NCBI RefSeq assembly: GCF_900100275.1 | Contig: NZ_FNET01000005.1 | Coordinates: 124,001-188,000 of the forward strand | DNA length: 64,000 nucleotides | Direction of reading: 5' to 3' | From: Lentzea albidocapillata subsp. violacea | GTDB lineage: Bacteria > Actinomycetota > Actinomycetes > Mycobacteriales > Pseudonocardiaceae | Shown: positions 34,293 through 42,179 of the stretch, in pieces | Layout of the letters: every line of letters begins with the position of its first letter | How positions within the stretch are numbered: position 1 is the stretch's first letter | Program-made: the position numbers and the translations under genes | Notes under the pieces: model-generated | Seen by the model: the letters and a program-made list of their open reading frames with translations, nothing else | The model's database searches: none | Told to the model about the DNA's origin: nothing

Positions 34293-36857
34293 CTACCGGT
34301 CCACGAGGACCGGGGCCTGGGCCCTTCCGAGGAAGGGGAGTGGTGGACGTTCGTCCACTGTGGAGGCGATGGCGAGCAGAACGCCCGCGCCGCCGGTGTT
34401 GAGGTCCATGGAGAGCCGGCGCAGCTGCACACCGGGGAAGGCGAGCCCTCCGCCGTAGCGCACCGCGTGCCAGCCGAGTGCCTTGAGGTGCTGCCGCACG
34501 GAGCGTTCGAGGCGCTCGTCCGGCCGGTGCCTGGTCGCGTGCGCCAGCGTGGCCATCAGTCCCGCCCTGCCCAGCGTGAACGCGGGCTGGATGACGAACT
34601 CGCCGGTGCAGCCGCCGAGCAGCTCGGGAAGCTTTGCCACGCAGGGACGTTCCGGCGCGACCTTCGCGAACTCCGTGAGCACCAACGCGATTCCCGCGCC
34701 GCCGATGCCGACGTACGGCAGGCTGCGGAACGTGCCGTCGCGCACCTGCAGCGATCCGTCCAGCGCGACCATCGTCTCGGCCAGGTCGCGTTCGAGCGCC
34801 TGTTCGGACAGGTCCAGCCAGTGCTGCTGCGCGGTGTGCTCGAACATGCGCAGGAAGAACAACGCTGGACCCGACCAGCCGTGCAGCAGACCGGCCTTCG
34901 CCTTGTCGCCGGGCGGTGGCGCCTGCTTCAGCTGCCTCGCGAGCCGTCCGGCCAGTTCCTCGGCCTGTGCGACGAAGTTCTGGTCGCCGCGCGACTCCGC
35001 GAAGTGCAGCAGGTTGAGGCCGATGCCGGACAGGCCGGCGCTGAGCCCGTGGTCCCGGGTGGTGCGGACGAGCGGGACGTAGCTCTCGACGAGCTCGGTG
35101 GCGACGTCGTGGTGGCCGAAGTTCTCGAGCACGTAGGCGATGCCGTGCGCGCCGACGAAGAAGCCGGGTTGCTTCGGCGGGTCGGTGCGGACCGACCTGA
35201 TCAGCCAGTCCTCGTGTTCGGGGTAACGGCCCTCGCCGCTCTCCGCGAGTGCGTGCAGCACGCCCGCGGCGCCGTGGCCGAAGCCCGCGCCCCCGGTCTC
35301 GAACTGCTCGATGTCGCCGGGGAACAGGCGGTCTTTCCTGTGCGGGGTCGCGCTGTGCAGGATCGCCGTGGCGATCTCCTTGCGCACGACCGTCCAGTCC
35401 GGGTGCTCGTCGTCGAACGCGGTGAACGCGGGATCGGCCGGCGGGTCGACGCGCGGCGTGAGCACGTCGAGGATCTGCCGCTGGTAGTCCTCGCTCAGCC
35501 CGAACCGCTCCGCGACGACGTGCACGTGCTGGCGCAGCTTGGCCGGCGCGAGCTCCAGCACCGCGTTGAGCGGCATGAAGATCCACAGCTTGAGCGCGGC
35601 CAGCGGGTAGGCGTCGATGTCGAAGCCCTCGCGGTCCTTCGGCGCCTGGAACCCCGGCGCGCCGAGCGTCGGCCGGTGCACGTCCTCGATGGTCGACGAC
35701 AGCTCGAAGTCGATGAGCGAGACCTCGTCGTCCTCGCCGACCAGGATGTTCATCGTGTGCAGGTCGCCGAACACGACACCGCGTTCGTGCACCCGCGCCA
35801 CCAGGTCCTCGACCTTGGCGATGAGCGCTTCGGCCCGGACGCGGTAGCTCCGGAGGAGCTCGTCGGTGGTGTCCCGGTGCGTCAACGGGTAGTTGTGGCC
35901 GAGCCACTGCCCGAGCGAACGCCCCGGCATGAACTCCATGGCCACGAACAGGTGCTCCCACTCCGTGAAGCGGTCGTACACCTCGGGAACACCGTCGACA
36001 CCGTGCAGCTTCGTGAGGATCTCGTGCTCGAGCTCCAGCCTCGCCACGGCGTCACGACCCTCGCGGTCGAGCCCGGCGTGCGGCCGCGCCTCCTTGAGCA
36101 CGACCTCCTTGCCGTCACTCTTGCGCGTCGCGAGGTAGACGCCACCGCCGTTGGAGAAGTGCAGTGAGCTCTTGATCCGGTACGGGAACTTCTCGGGGTC
36201 GCCGCCGTTGCGCTCGTCCAGGTGCGGCTTCAGGAAGGCGGGCAGCTCGATCCACTCGGGCAGGCTGAACACCGGCTTGCGCCTGTCCGCGACCAGCTCG
36301 CCGTCCGGCCTCGCGATCGCGAGCACCTGCTGCCCGTCGACCTCGAGCCACTGCTCGGCGAACCCGCCGTAGCGCACGTACAGCGGCCCCTTGCCGAAGC
36401 GCAGGTCGCTCAGGATGTACGCCCCGTGCTCGCCGTCGAGCACCCGCGCCAGCTCGGTGCAGATCGTCTCGAGCTGCTCGGTGTCCGTCGGGTAGATCGT
36501 GATCAGCTTGCCGCTGCCGTCCCGCGGCGCGTACTTCGAGTTGCGGGCCAGCACGATCGAGATCGTCTGCAGGTACTTGAACGGAATTCGCCGTTCGACG
36601 CAGTAGTCGAAAGTGGCCTTCAGTACCTGGCCGGCGTTGTCGAGGCCGGCGGAAACGTGGATCTTCCACCCTTGGTCGGGAAGCTGCACCCCGGACGGGT
36701 GGTGGTGCCGCCACACGTTGCGCTCAACCGTAGTCCAGTCGGGTGGGAGCGCGGGGAGTTCGGTCGAAAAGTCGTCCTTGGGGGTGCTTTCGGTGCTGCT
36801 CTGCAGATCGTAGAACTGCCGATCGGCGAAGCAGTACGCCTCGTATCTGAGGTCCAC
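34293..36857 (-). CDS. Class III lanthipeptide synthetase (LanKC)
   Basis: An 854-residue three-domain enzyme. Residues 1-210 form the phosphoserine/threonine lyase region. Residues about 225-480 form a Ser/Thr kinase: Gly-rich loop SNGGGVYLA (235-243), Lys255, catalytic Asp365 in VFGDLHTMN and DFE at 383-385. Residues about 520-854 form a LanC-like cyclase, which, as in RamC and AmfT, lacks an obvious zinc-ligand set. It phosphorylates the precursor serines, eliminates phosphate and closes the labionin or lanthionine rings. GTG start with GGGAGGGG 7 nt upstream. First gene of the operon; its promoter must lie in the AT-rich region beyond 36858. Confidence 0.93.
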   Translation of the reverse strand: MDLRYEAYCFADRQFYDLQSSTESTPKDDFSTELPALPPDWTTVERNVWRHHHPSGVQLPDQGWKIHVSAGLDNAGQVLKATFDYCVERRIPFKYLQTISIVLARNSKYAPRDGSGKLITIYPTDTEQLETICTELARVLDGEHGAYILSDLRFGKGPLYVRYGGFAEQWLEVDGQQVLAIARPDGELVADRRKPVFSLPEWIELPAFLKPHLDERNGGDPEKFPYRIKSSLHFSNGGGVYLATRKSDGKEVVLKEARPHAGLDREGRDAVARLELEHEILTKLHGVDGVPEVYDRFTEWEHLFVAMEFMPGRSLGQWLGHNYPLTHRDTTDELLRSYRVRAEALIAKVEDLVARVHERGVVFGDLHTMNILVGEDDEVSLIDFELSSTIEDVHRPTLGAPGFQAPKDREGFDIDAYPLAALKLWIFMPLNAVLELAPAKLRQHVHVVAERFGLSEDYQRQILDVLTPRVDPPADPAFTAFDDEHPDWTVVRKEIATAILHSATPHRKDRLFPGDIEQFETGGAGFGHGAAGVLHALAESGEGRYPEHEDWLIRSVRTDPPKQPGFFVGAHGIAYVLENFGHHDVATELVESYVPLVRTTRDHGLSAGLSGIGLNLLHFAESRGDQNFVAQAEELAGRLARQLKQAPPPGDKAKAGLLHGWSGPALFFLRMFEHTAQQHWLDLSEQALERDLAETMVALDGSLQVRDGTFRSLPYVGIGGAGIALVLTEFAKVAPERPCVAKLPELLGGCTGEFVIQPAFTLGRAGLMATLAHATRHRPDERLERSVRQHLKALGWHAVRYGGGLAFPGVQLRRLSMDLNTGGAGVLLAIASTVDERPPLPFLGRAQAPVLVDR

Positions 36858-37461
36858 CGAAATTCCCCTCCCTGACTCGTTTTCGTTTTCTTTGACGCCG
36901 CATATTCCCGCACAATCACGCGCCTATGGGGAATCCGCCGTTCGAGTCATATGGGTACCCCGTTCGTGTCCGAAAGACCCCTGGTTACCGGCGCGTATGT
37001 GACTTGCCGTGATGAGGTTTGGGCCCATCTCACCCGGTTGAGATGTTTGCTCGGATGTGCCTGGACGAGGATGTGTCGTGGTCCCGCTAAACGGCACTGC
37101 GACGTTCCTGATCTTGCGTGCCGCTGAGCTGCGCTATTCCAAGTGAAGCTCGACGTATAGTCAGGTGGATGCAAACGCCGTGTACGCGCTGTGTCGACTG
37201 CTCTTTCCGAGTGAAGCCGTATTTGGCTGCTATTGCGTGTTTGATACGGCCGAACGGCGGTGTGGAGTCACCCATTGGCACTCATTCGTAGGATTAGATT
37301 GGTGCTCGCCTCTTGTGTAGCAAACATTGTCTTGCTACATCCAACTCGCTAAATCCTAGTGTGATGTAATCGTTCGAGTGAAATTTTGTGTTTCGATGTA
37401 ACGGGACACGTTTTGTGAGCGGCCGTCACTGCTCGCGTGTCGTGCGGCTAGGCTTGCGAGC
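36858..37461. other. AT-rich gene-free region upstream of the LanKC operon
   Basis: These 604 bp hold no convincing gene. The base composition is far from the surrounding DNA: for example the 60 bases from 37321 are near 40 percent GC. The region must contain the minus-strand LanKC promoter near 36880-36910 and, at its right end, the plus-strand TAGGCT -10 (37449-37454) of the next gene. GTAGCAA and TTGCTAC (near 37316-37340) form a hairpin. Short open frames on the minus strand (such as 37087-37281) lack codon bias and SD sites. Confidence 0.6.
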
Positions 37462-38034
37462 GTGGGGAGCGTGGCAAGCCGCTGGCTGGTGCCGGCCGTG
37501 GTCGTGATCACCGGCGCCGCGGTGGCGGCCGGGATGGTGGGCAGGACCGTGTACTCGCGCCCAGCAGAGGCCCAGGGAGCGCCGGCCGTTCCGTCCTCGT
37601 CGGTCGCGGGGCCGTTGCCCGGGTCCTCGGAGGTCCGGCTGAGCCCGGACTCGTTCACACACCCCGACCGGACCGCCGTGCAGCGTGTGCTGCAGGCCTA
37701 CTTCGACTCGATCAACTCGCTGGATTTCGCCGGGTGGCGTGAGGTGGTGTCGGCTCGGCGGGTTTCGTCCACGCCTGAGGCCGGCTGGATCGCTGCTTAC
37801 GAGACCACGCGGGATGGCGGGGTGGTGGTGCAGCGGGTCGAGTCGGATGTGGTGGGGCGGCGGTTGCGGGTGTTGATCTCGTTTGTGTCCACTCAGGACG
37901 TTGCGAAGGCTCCGCCTGCCTTGCCTGAGGGGTGTATTCGGTGGCGGGTGGTTTATGTGCTGGTTTGGGAGGGTGGGGCGTTGAAGGTGGATGAGGCGCC
38001 GGAGAACCGGAACCCTCAGATGGAGAAGTGCTGA
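37462..38034 (+). CDS. Secreted or membrane-anchored protein, unknown function
   Basis: A 190-residue protein with one N-terminal hydrophobic segment (WLVPAVVVITGAAVAAGMVG, about 8-27) that is a signal peptide or anchor, followed by a Pro/Ser linker. The 120-residue exported domain, with TAVQRVLQAYFDSINSLDFAGW, has the look of an NTF2/SnoaL-like or DUF4878-like fold (inference). Two cysteines, near residue 160 and at the end, could pair. The GTG lies 7 nt after TAGGCT and has no SD sequence, so the message is probably leaderless. Confidence 0.7.
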   Translation: MGSVASRWLVPAVVVITGAAVAAGMVGRTVYSRPAEAQGAPAVPSSSVAGPLPGSSEVRLSPDSFTHPDRTAVQRVLQAYFDSINSLDFAGWREVVSARRVSSTPEAGWIAAYETTRDGGVVVQRVESDVVGRRLRVLISFVSTQDVAKAPPALPEGCIRWRVVYVLVWEGGALKVDEAPENRNPQMEKC

Positions 38035-38138
38035 GGCGTTGACGCGCCTGTTGGGTGGGGCGTCCCCCTGTTTCGTTGGCGGGTTCCTGTTTCTTGTTCG
38101 TAGGTGGTTGCGTTGCGGGCGTGTGGTTGCGCTGTTTC

Positions 38139-38159
38139 CTGGGGGACTCCGCCCCCCAG
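38139..38159. repeat. G-tract/C-tract hairpin, copy 1
   Basis: CTGGGGG, a 7-nt loop and CCCCCAG, followed by ACCCCCC. A near copy with the same architecture (TTGGGGGG, CCGAG, CCCCCCAA, ACCCCC) lies at 57028-57048, after tRNA-Val. Similar words recur in actinobacterial intergenic regions. Confidence 0.55.
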
Positions 38160-38257
38160 ACCCCCCACAATCTGATCAAAGACCGGCCCGCGCCATGCGT
38201 GGGTTGATGGCACGCCTGTTGCTTTGGGCGGAGTTGCGTTGCTTAGAGGGGTGCGGT

Positions 38258-38400
38258 GGTGGGGTGGTCCCGTCACGAGCCGCACCCGAGCGGGCCACAT
38301 CTGAAGGGATGGGTCAACCCGACGAAGAGCGTGTCGACTTGACCCATCCCTTCAGATGCAGCAAGGGCTGAGGTGCGACTCGTGACGGGACCACCCCACC
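38258..38400. repeat. 143-nt compound inverted repeat
   Basis: The outer arms are a perfect 22-bp match (38258-38279 with 38379-38400) and the inner arms a perfect 20-bp match (38298-38317 with 38339-38358); a 4-bp CGAC/GTCG pairs inside the 21-nt loop. The unpaired spacers between arms are 18 and 20 nt. The arms contain no gene. It may be a MITE- or REP-like element, or an RNA structure in the 3' tail of the upstream gene. Confidence 0.75.
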
Positions 38401-38512
38401 CATGCCGCGCGGTAAGGACGGCTCGCCTACGGCGTCGCGTGCGATCAGGCGTGACCGGGGCGCGCGCTGCTTCTCCCAGCCCCAGCCACAGCCCCAGCCC
38501 TTGGCGGGCAAG

Positions 38513-38551
38513 CACAAGGCCCTGGTCCGCGTTGCGGACCAGGGCCTTGTG
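38513..38551. terminator. Terminator of the fab operon
   Basis: A perfect 18-bp stem (38513-38530 and 38534-38551) with a 3-nt loop, 15 nt downstream of the fabF stop codon on the minus strand. By length it is the strongest terminator-like hairpin in the window. Confidence 0.8.
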
Positions 38552-38566
38552 GCCGTGCTGTGGTGC

Positions 38567-39802
38567 TTAGGCCGGGGTGAAGGCCAGGGCCACGTTGTGG
38601 CCGCCGAACCCGAACGAGTCGTTCACCGCCGCTTCCAGCTTGATCTTGCGTGGTTCGCCTGCCACCACGTCCAGCGTGACGGCCGGGTCGAGGTTCTCCA
38701 GGTTGAGCGTCTGGGGAACGATGCCGTCGCGGATGGACAGGACGGTCACGATTGCCTCGACCGCTCCTGCTGCTCCCAGCAGGTGGCCCAGTGCGCCCTT
38801 CGGGGCGGTCAGGACCGGGTGGTCGCCGATCGCCTTGCGGATTGCCACGGTTTCCGCGACGTCGCCTACCGGGGTGGAGGTGGCGTGGCAGTTCACGTGG
38901 CCCACGTCGGACGGGTCGATGCCGCCGGAGCGCAGGGCGGCGGCGATGGCGCGTGACTGGCCCACGCCCTCGGGGTCCGGGGCCGTGATGTGGTAGCCGT
39001 CGGCCGAGGTGCCGATGCCTGCGAGGCGGCCGTAGATGCGAGCGCCGCGGGCTTCTGCGAACTCGCGGCGTTCCAGGACCATGATGCCCGCGCCCTCGCC
39101 GAGGACGAAGCCGTCGCGGCCCGTGTCGAACGGGCGCGAGGCCTTCTCCGGCTCGTCGTTGCGGGTGCTCATGGTGCGGGCCTGCGAGAAGCCCGCCACC
39201 GGGATGGCCGTGATGCACGCTTCCGCGCCGCCTGCGACGACCACGTCGGCTTCGCCGGACATGATCATGCGGTAGGCCCACGCGATGGCTTCCGCGCCTG
39301 ACGCGCAGGCGGAGACCGGGGCGTGCACGCCCGCCTGTGCCTTCAGTTCCAGGCCCACGTGCGCGGCCGGGCCGTTCGGCATCAGCATCGGGACGGTCAG
39401 CGGCGACACCTTGCGCAGGCCGTGCTGTTCCAGGATGTCGTCCTGGGTGAGCAGGGTGATCGCGCCGCCGATGCCCGTGCCGATGATCACGGCTAGGCGC
39501 TGGCGGTCGACGGTGTCGTCGTCGTGGCCCGCGTCGGACCACGCCTGGCGGGACGCGACGATGGCGACCTGCTCGGAGCGGTCCAGGCGGCGTGCCTCTA
39601 CTCGGGGGAGCACCTCGGTCGGGTCCACCACGAGCTGCGACGCGATCTTGACCGGCAGGTCGTACTTCTCGACCCAGTCGTGGGTCATGGGGCGAACCCC
39701 GCTCTTGCCGGCCAGAAGGGCGTCCCAGGTGGACGTGACATCACCACCGAGCGGGGTGGTGGCACCCAGCCCGGTGATGACGACCTCGATGCCCGAAGTC
39801 AC
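38567..39802 (-). CDS. fabF: 3-oxoacyl-[ACP] synthase II (KAS II)
   Basis: A 411-residue beta-ketoacyl-ACP synthase. The catalytic triad is intact: Cys166 in SACASGAEA, His in NCHATSTPVGD and His in KGALGHLLGAAG. It elongates acyl-ACP with malonyl-ACP in type II fatty acid synthesis. The GTG start overlaps the acpP stop codon (GTGA). It is the last gene of the fabD-fabH-acpP-fabF operon, which has the same order in Streptomyces, and is followed by a strong terminator. Confidence 0.96.
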   Translation of the reverse strand: MTSGIEVVITGLGATTPLGGDVTSTWDALLAGKSGVRPMTHDWVEKYDLPVKIASQLVVDPTEVLPRVEARRLDRSEQVAIVASRQAWSDAGHDDDTVDRQRLAVIIGTGIGGAITLLTQDDILEQHGLRKVSPLTVPMLMPNGPAAHVGLELKAQAGVHAPVSACASGAEAIAWAYRMIMSGEADVVVAGGAEACITAIPVAGFSQARTMSTRNDEPEKASRPFDTGRDGFVLGEGAGIMVLERREFAEARGARIYGRLAGIGTSADGYHITAPDPEGVGQSRAIAAALRSGGIDPSDVGHVNCHATSTPVGDVAETVAIRKAIGDHPVLTAPKGALGHLLGAAGAVEAIVTVLSIRDGIVPQTLNLENLDPAVTLDVVAGEPRKIKLEAAVNDSFGFGGHNVALAFTPA

Positions 39803-40035
39803 TTGTTGCTGGTGATGTAGTTCACCGCGTCACCAACGGTCTTGAGGTTGGCCAGCTCGTCGTCCGGGATCTTCACGCCGAACTTGTCCTCCGCCTGGAC
39901 GGCGATCTCGACCATCGACAGCGAGTCGATGTCGAGGTCGTCCACGAAGGACTTGTCAGCGGTGACGTCGTCGGCGGCAACGCCGGCGACCTCTTCGACG
40001 ATCTCGGCAAGGCCGGACAGGACGTTCTCGCTCAC
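39799..40035 (-). CDS. acpP: Acyl carrier protein
   Basis: A 78-residue acidic carrier protein. Ser38 in DIDSLSMVEI is the 4'-phosphopantetheine attachment site. It carries the growing acyl chain between the fatty acid synthase enzymes. GTG start with AAGGG upstream, 46 nt after fabH; the 3' end overlaps fabF by 4 nt. Confidence 0.96.
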   Translation of the reverse strand: MSENVLSGLAEIVEEVAGVAADDVTADKSFVDDLDIDSLSMVEIAVQAEDKFGVKIPDDELANLKTVGDAVNYITSNK

Positions 40036-40081
40036 TGAAGTTCCCTTTCGATTGAAACGATGGAAAAACTCTGGGTGGTAC

Positions 40082-41059
40082 TCATGGGCACCGGACCACC
40101 TGTCCCGCGTAGGACAGGCCCGCGCCGAAACCGACCATCAGCACCACGTCTCCGGAGGAGATCTCGCCCGCCGACCGCATGTGGTCCAGCGCCATGGGGA
40201 TCGAGGCCGAGGAGGTGTTGCCGGATTCGACGATGTCTCGAGCGACCTTCAGGTCCTCGCGCGCACCATTCTTGCGCAGGCGCTTGGCGATCGCCTCGAT
40301 GATCCTGAGGTTCGCCTGGTGCGGGGCGAAAACGTCCACATCGGACAGTTCGACCCCTGCGAGTTCGGCTGCGCGGATCGCGACCGGCGCGACCTGCGTG
40401 GTCGCCCACCGGAAGACCGTCTGGCCCTCCTGGTGGATGAACGAGTCGCGGTCGTCGATCCTGATGACCTCGGACATCGAGCCGTCCGAGCCCCAGGCGA
40501 CGGGGCCGATCTCGTTCGTGTCGCCGGCGCCGACCACGACGGCACCCGCGCCGTCCGCGAAGATGATCGCGGTCGAGCGGTCGTCCTGGTGGGTCCAGTC
40601 GGTGAGCTTCTCCGCGCCGATGACGAGGAAGTTGCGCACCGAGCCGCCGCGGACGATGTCCGCCGCGGTCGCGACGGCGTAGCAGAAGCCCGCGCACGCG
40701 GCGTTCAGGTCGAACGCGGCCGCGGCCTGGATGCCGATCCTGGTGGCGACCTGAGCTGCGGCGTTCGGGATGGTCGACGGCATGGTGCACGTCGCCACGA
40801 TCACGCCGCCGATGTCGGCGGGCGTGAGGCCCGCGTCCTCGATCGCCTTGGTGCCCGCGATGACGGACATGTCGACGACGCCCTCGTCCTTCGCCGCCAC
40901 CCGCCGGTTGACGATGCCGACCCGCTCGCGGATCCACTCGTCCGAGGTGTCCATGCGCTGGGCGAGGTCGTGGTTGCTCACCACGGTCTCGGGCTGGTAG
41001 CTGCCGAGTCCGAGGATGCGGCTCCCCGCGACTGCCTGCGGGGCCCGGAAGGTCGTCAC
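40082..41059 (-). CDS. fabH: 3-oxoacyl-[ACP] synthase III (KAS III)
   Basis: A 325-residue ketosynthase that starts fatty acid synthesis by condensing acyl-CoA with malonyl-ACP; in actinomycetes it prefers branched starters. Catalytic Cys122 (AACAGFCYA), His in APHQANLRI and Asn in ESGNTSSAS are all present. GTG start overlapping the fabD stop codon as GTGA, which supports translational coupling. Confidence 0.96.
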   Translation of the reverse strand: MTTFRAPQAVAGSRILGLGSYQPETVVSNHDLAQRMDTSDEWIRERVGIVNRRVAAKDEGVVDMSVIAGTKAIEDAGLTPADIGGVIVATCTMPSTIPNAAAQVATRIGIQAAAAFDLNAACAGFCYAVATAADIVRGGSVRNFLVIGAEKLTDWTHQDDRSTAIIFADGAGAVVVGAGDTNEIGPVAWGSDGSMSEVIRIDDRDSFIHQEGQTVFRWATTQVAPVAIRAAELAGVELSDVDVFAPHQANLRIIEAIAKRLRKNGAREDLKVARDIVESGNTSSASIPMALDHMRSAGEISSGDVVLMVGFGAGLSYAGQVVRCP

Positions 41060-41985
41060 TGAGTGGCTCCCACGGCGTCGAAGAGCTCCGTGACCTTCTC
41101 CAGCTGGTCGGGCGTCTTCAGGGCGAGGGTCGCGGTGCCCTTCATCGCACGCTTGGCGAGACCCGTCAGCACGCCGGCGGGCGGCAGCTCGATCGAGCCG
41201 GCGATGCCCTTCTCGACGAAGGTGGCCTGGCAGAGGTCCCAGCGAACGGGGCTCGTGACCTGGGAGACCAGGCGCCGCAGCACCTCGGCGCCCTCGGTGA
41301 CGACCTGACCGTCCTTGTTGGACACCAGCGGCAGCGACGGGTCGTGCGTGGCGACTTCGGCGGCACGTGCGCGCACCGCGTCTTCCGCGGGCGCCATGTA
41401 CCTGGTGTGGAACGCGCCCGCGACCGCGAGCTTGCGGATCTTCGCCGGGCCCGGCGGGTTCGCCGCGAGCTCGTCGAGCGCGGGGTGCGGACCGGCCGCG
41501 ACGATCTGGCCCGCGCCGTTGCGGTTGGCGGGCACGAGACCGAGCTCCTCCAGGCGGGCGAGCACCTCCGGCTCGTCGCCGCCGAGTACCGCGGCCATGC
41601 CGGTCGGCTCCAGGGCGCACGCCTGTGCCATCGCGGCACCGCGCACGGCGGCCAGCGCGACGGCGTCGTCGGCGCTGATGACGCCCGCGACCGCGGCGGC
41701 GGCGAGTTCGCCGACCGAGTGACCGCCGACGATCACGGCGGAGGGCAGTTCGACGCGGCGGCGCAGCTCACCGAACGCGAGTACGGCGAGAGCCACGACG
41801 AGTGGCTGGGTGATCGCGGTGTCGACGATCTCGTCGGCCTCCGCGGTGGTGCCGAGACGCACCAGGTCCAGGCCCGTGATCTCCGACCACGTGCGCACCT
41901 GCTTCTCGGCCCCCTCCAGTTCGAGCCAGGGGGCGAGCATGCCGGGCGTCTGGGACCCTTGTCCGGGCGCGAGGAGTGCGATCAC
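41056..41985 (-). CDS. fabD: Malonyl-CoA:ACP transacylase
   Basis: A 309-residue acyltransferase. The nucleophile is Ser90 in GHSVGE; LLAPGQGSQTPGM at the N-terminus and GAFHTRYM with the catalytic His are conserved. It loads malonyl groups onto ACP. I chose the GTG at 41985, which gives the family-typical start MIALLAPGQGSQ; upstream extension would run through the regulatory region. First structural gene of the operon, 194 bp downstream of fasR. Confidence 0.95.
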   Translation of the reverse strand: MIALLAPGQGSQTPGMLAPWLELEGAEKQVRTWSEITGLDLVRLGTTAEADEIVDTAITQPLVVALAVLAFGELRRRVELPSAVIVGGHSVGELAAAAVAGVISADDAVALAAVRGAAMAQACALEPTGMAAVLGGDEPEVLARLEELGLVPANRNGAGQIVAAGPHPALDELAANPPGPAKIRKLAVAGAFHTRYMAPAEDAVRARAAEVATHDPSLPLVSNKDGQVVTEGAEVLRRLVSQVTSPVRWDLCQATFVEKGIAGSIELPPAGVLTGLAKRAMKGTATLALKTPDQLEKVTELFDAVGATQ

Positions 41986-42052
41986 GTCGATTACTAAAGC
42001 TGGTGAACCCACCGGTACCCCATGCTGGGAAGAACGAAGTACTGCGATCGTA

Positions 42053-42071
42053 TTTGTAGAGACCCTACAAA
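42053..42071. promoter_or_regulatory. Inverted repeat upstream of fabD, candidate FasR site
   Basis: TTTGTAG, a 5-bp spacer AGACC and CTACAAA form a perfect 7-bp inverted repeat in the 194-bp fasR-fabD gap, about 70 bp upstream of the fabD start. It stands out because it is AT-rich. Binding by FasR is inferred from position. Confidence 0.5.
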
Positions 42072-42179
42072 AGTGTCGGTCAGGGGAACGCTCCGCGACG
42101 TAAGCCCAGCTCAGGGCGGTGGAGGGTCGTTTGGCCCTCACCCTAACGGATGTGTGCGAAGTCCGTCACAGGCCGCTCG

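Larger units (their letters stand above)
38035..38566. other. Gene-free region with repeats between convergent genes
   Basis: No gene is supported in these 532 bp. They hold a G-rich/C-rich hairpin (38139-38159), a 143-nt compound inverted repeat (38258-38400) and the fabF terminator (38513-38551), all listed separately. The first 100 bases are T-rich and repetitive (GTTGCG-type words). Confidence 0.7.

Noticed and set aside
34290-36167. Long plus-strand open frame opposite the LanKC gene
   Set aside because: The composition is that of a shadow frame, and it overlaps the well-supported synthetase completely.
37087-37281. Short minus-strand frame (64 codons) in the AT-rich region
   Set aside because: No SD sequence, no -10 box at the right distance, no codon bias and no recognisable family.
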